Source: Candidatus Neoanaerotignum tabaqchaliae (GTDB lineage: Bacteria > Bacillota > Clostridia > Lachnospirales > Anaerotignaceae). Taken from it: a stretch of DNA of 7,463 bases. The notes under the pieces were generated by a model. The model made no database searches. It saw nothing but the letters and a program-made list of their open reading frames with translations, and was not told the DNA's origin. The stretch covers positions 1 to 7,463 of the forward strand of contig CAJFUS010000121.1 of NCBI GenBank assembly GCA_904420235.1. The letters run 5' to 3'. Both the position numbers and the translations under genes were made by a program. Positions 5,341-7,463 of the stretch are shown in pieces (within the stretch, counting starts at the first letter, position 1; each line of letters begins with the position of its first letter).

Positions 5341-6717
5341 TTAACCCTCCGTTTTATCAAGCTGACTTTCGTCCAGCACAAGCCTTATTGCCCATGACGG
5401 CGGCTGTGGTCTTTGGCTGTCGTATCCTAAAAATATAAAAGCCGAACTGTATTTAGGCATTTTCTCCGGATATTTTCCATATCCGTCGGTAAAATAAATA
5501 ACGCCCTTCAGTTTTTTAAACTCCTTTTTTTCAACAAGCTCGTCAACCCGCTCAAAAACCGGCCTGAAATCAGTGCCGCCGAAGCCTTTTATTTTCATAA
5601 ATTTCATATATGTGTCAAAATCCTCTTTGGATTTTATAACTGCCTCTTCCTCTATTTTATCGTCGCACTGAATTATGCGCACGTTGATTTTTTTAAAAAA
5701 GCTCTCCTCCTGAGACAATATGGAATACGTTTTCTCTAAAAATTTCTGAACAATTTCTCCCTGACAGCTTCCGGAAGTATCTATGGCTATAACAAAATCA
5801 TTTATTTTCTGAGTTTCTTTATATTCCAAAGGCTCCACCAATGGCATATTTCCATATTTGCTTAGGCCGTATGTGTAATAGATATAATCAAACTCATTGT
5901 CGTTTACGGTTATATCTTCGCCCGTAACAGCGAATTTTTTCAAAAACTCACGATAGTCATATTTATCCCTGTTAACCTCTTTAAGGGACTGCAAAAGGGC
6001 TTTTGTTCCGCCGTTTTCACGGCTTATTGTTTCAATGTCAACGTCCATTCTGTCGGATATATCTTTCCATTCTTTTTCAAGAGCCTTATAATTGTCAACC
6101 AAATTGTCGGAGCTTTTGCCTCCTTCACCGCTTTCGCCTTTGTCGTCTTTTTTGTCATCGTCCCACCAGCAAACGTGATTATCCCTTTTAAAGGCCTCTT
6201 CCAATTTCTCAAGCTCAGCATCTTCTATGGCGCTTTCACTAAGATATTTATAAATCCTCTCGGCGGTTAAAGACTTAATTTGTTCCTTCAGCCTCTCAAT
6301 AAACCGTTCCTCATGTTGTTCCCCAGCACAGCTTAAGTCTTTGTGGTTCATCTCGTTTATTATGTTCTCAACGGCTATGTCGCAGGAAATATCCCACAGC
6401 CTTCTGTTTATGCGCCCCGAAACAAAGGGATGCCTGAAAACACAGTGAAGAACACTGTGCATATAAGTCCTATTAAGGGATTCCGCCTCGGCCTCGTATG
6501 TTTTTATAACGTATCTGGCGTTATAATAAAGCCTGCTGCCTTCGGTAGACACAGTGCGCACCATGTCATCGTTAAGTATGTCAAGCCTTCCTATGGCCGA
6601 CGACATAAACCTGAAATCTATAAAAAGCCTGCTTCTCACAAGCTCGAAAATATCCTTAGCGGCCGTAATAAGCCTAACTTGAAGCTCGGCCTTACTTACT
6701 TCCATTTTTTCCGGCAA
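5341..6717 (-). CDS. DUF2201 protein: metallopeptidase-like N-terminal part plus vWA domain
   Basis: The start is taken as TTG at 6717 because a perfect AAGGAGG (6726-6732) lies 8 nt upstream; an ATG at 6765 would overlap the promoter and has no ribosome site. This gives 458 residues. Residues about 10-125 match the DUF2201 N-terminal putative metallopeptidase region: H87-S-V-L-H91 with H96, then RRLWDISCDIAVE. A zincin would have HExxH, so Ser88 replaces the catalytic Glu. Residues 180-210 are an acidic, Gly/Ser-rich linker. Residues 306-450 form a vWA domain with an intact metal site: DTSGS at 313-317, FGGTD at 379-383 (Thr382), and FTDG at 409-412 (Asp411). vWA partners of MoxR ATPases bind substrates or adaptors, as ViaA does for RavA. 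It is first in the operon and is followed 5 nt later by the ATPase. Confidence 0.9.
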   Translation of the reverse strand: MPEKMEVSKAELQVRLITAAKDIFELVRSRLFIDFRFMSSAIGRLDILNDDMVRTVSTEGSRLYYNARYVIKTYEAEAESLNRTYMHSVLHCVFRHPFVSGRINRRLWDISCDIAVENIINEMNHKDLSCAGEQHEERFIERLKEQIKSLTAERIYKYLSESAIEDAELEKLEEAFKRDNHVCWWDDDKKDDKGESGEGGKSSDNLVDNYKALEKEWKDISDRMDVDIETISRENGGTKALLQSLKEVNRDKYDYREFLKKFAVTGEDITVNDNEFDYIYYTYGLSKYGNMPLVEPLEYKETQKINDFVIAIDTSGSCQGEIVQKFLEKTYSILSQEESFFKKINVRIIQCDDKIEEEAVIKSKEDFDTYMKFMKIKGFGGTDFRPVFERVDELVEKKEFKKLKGVIYFTDGYGKYPEKMPKYSSAFIFLGYDSQRPQPPSWAIRLVLDESQLDKTEG

Positions 6718-6725
6718 CGCGCGTC

Positions 6726-6732
6726 CCTCCTT
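6726..6732 (-). promoter_or_regulatory. Ribosome binding site that fixes a TTG start
   Basis: Minus-strand AAGGAGG is a full match to the anti-Shine-Dalgarno sequence. It sits 8 nt before TTG at 6717, but 20 nt before the next in-frame ATG. It lies downstream of the ATG at 6765, which it therefore argues against. Confidence 0.85.
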
Positions 6733-6745
6733 ATTTTTATTTATA

Positions 6746-6774
6746 ATTATAAGCCATGGCGGCATAAAAGTAAA
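6746..6774 (-). promoter_or_regulatory. Candidate promoter of the vWA-MoxR-LRR-GDPD operon
   Basis: Minus-strand TTTACT (6769-6774; 4 of 6 to consensus) and a perfect TATAAT (6746-6751) are separated by 17 nt. The site falls directly after the transporter terminator, with a short AT-rich leader ahead of the AAGGAGG site. Confidence 0.55.
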
Positions 6775-6780
6775 ACACCA

Positions 6781-6810
6781 AAATAAAAACCGAAAACACG
6801 ATGTTTCCGG
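6781..6810 (-). terminator. Rho-independent terminator after the MATE transporter gene
   Basis: On the minus strand CCGGAAACA (6810-6802) pairs with TGTTTTCGG (6798-6790): a 9-bp stem with one G-U pair and a 3-nt TCG loop, followed by TTTTTATTT (6789-6781). It begins 17 nt after the transporter stop codon. Confidence 0.85.
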
Positions 6811-6827
6811 CTTTTATATTTAGAATT

Positions 6828-7463
6828 TTAAAATTTCTCGGTATTTTTTCCGTCCTTCCCAAGCTTTCTGTAAACGCTGAAATACATAGCCAAAAAGCAG
6901 GCCGTTCCGCCAATAAGATTTGATATGGGCTCAGACATAAATATACCGTTTGTACCAAGGCCCATAAGTGGAAGAATATATATAAGAGGTATAACAATTA
7001 TAACTTTTCTGAATATGGAAAAAAATATAGCCTTTTTCGCGAAACCGAGAGCGGTGAATACACCCTGACCCGAAAACTGGAGTGCCATAAAAAAGAAACC
7101 GAAAAAGTATATATGCAGGCTCAAAACACCGGCCGATATTATTGACTCATCACTTGTGAATATCCCCAAAAAGAACCTTGGGAAAATGAATATAAGCGCC
7201 CAAGCTACCAATGTGTAGGATATAAGCAGAATTGAGCTGTATTTTATGGTCTTTTTAACCCTATCATATTTTTGGGCCCCGTAGTTAAAACCCATAACAG
7301 GCTGTGCCGATTGAGAAAAGCCTTGAACCGGCATTTGAACAACTTCCCTTACGGAATTTATAATAGTCATAACACCAACATAAACGTCGCCGCCATAAAT
7401 TTGCAGATTGGCGTTATACATAATTTGAACAAGGCTGTTTGTTATTGACATTGTAAAACCGGA
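6828..7463 (-). CDS. MATE family multidrug/drug-sodium antiporter-like transporter (partial, C-terminal part)
   Basis: The reading frame is open to the right edge (codons for SGFT precede the first visible Met), so the start lies outside; 211 C-terminal residues are seen of a family length near 450. Matches to the second half of MATE transporters include SITNSLVQIMYN, the loop YGGD, PVQGFSQSAQPVMGFNYGAQKYDRVKK, and several hydrophobic segments (for example ILLISYTLVAWALIFIF and FFGFFFMALQF). MATE proteins are inner-membrane antiporters that use Na+ or H+ gradients to export cationic compounds; the substrate cannot be inferred here. The tail is charged (KLGKDGKNTEKF) and ends 17 nt before a strong terminator, so it is probably not co-transcribed with the vWA-MoxR operon downstream. 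Confidence 0.92.
   Translation of the reverse strand, partial: SGFTMSITNSLVQIMYNANLQIYGGDVYVGVMTIINSVREVVQMPVQGFSQSAQPVMGFNYGAQKYDRVKKTIKYSSILLISYTLVAWALIFIFPRFFLGIFTSDESIISAGVLSLHIYFFGFFFMALQFSGQGVFTALGFAKKAIFFSIFRKVIIVIPLIYILPLMGLGTNGIFMSEPISNLIGGTACFLAMYFSVYRKLGKDGKNTEKF

Noticed and set aside
6737..6997. Minus-strand 86-codon frame overlapping the transporter end
   Set aside because: It overlaps the transporter C-terminus in another frame and runs through the terminator and operon promoter.

Overview
The window looks like chromosomal DNA from an anaerobic Firmicute of the class Clostridia, possibly Lachnospiraceae-like. The evidence is moderately AT-rich sequence, strong GGAGG-type ribosome binding sites, GTG/TTG starts as well as ATG, a DUF951 protein, a cytosolic BspA-type leucine-rich-repeat protein and the DUF2201/MoxR gene pair. 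The genus cannot be read from this sequence. No rRNA, tRNA, CRISPR array, insertion sequence or phage gene was seen.

Layout, left to right. The 5' part of a gene for an AlkD-like DNA alkylation repair protein (minus strand) runs off the left edge. A minus-strand terminator separates it from mtnN, the MTA/SAH nucleosidase gene. A compact divergent promoter region at about 1093-1202 then serves mtnN leftward and a small DUF951 zinc-ribbon-like protein rightward. DUF951 is the only plus-strand gene.

From 1464 to 6717 there is a four-gene minus-strand cluster. In transcription order it encodes: (1) a DUF2201 protein with a metallopeptidase-like N-terminal part and a vWA C-terminal domain; (2) a MoxR-type AAA+ ATPase with a long helical C-terminal extension; (3) a BspA-like leucine-rich-repeat protein with no signal peptide; (4) a secreted glycerophosphodiester phosphodiesterase-like protein. 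Genes 1-3 are tightly coupled: a 5-nt gap, then a TGATG stop/start overlap. Gene 4 follows after 39 nt without a visible terminator. The cluster has its own candidate promoter and is insulated upstream by a strong terminator after a MATE-family transporter gene, whose C-terminal half lies at the right edge.

The cluster is the most interesting part. MoxR AAA+ ATPases paired with vWA proteins are known as chaperone-like or remodelling machines (RavA/ViaA is the classic example), and related pairs occur in proposed conflict systems. Here the pair is translationally coupled to a cytosolic LRR protein, which could act as a recognition or adaptor subunit. That role is inference; what the sequence shows is the domains, motifs and tight spacing. 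The remaining genes (mtnN, alkylation repair, MATE, DUF951) look like ordinary housekeeping or accessory genes.
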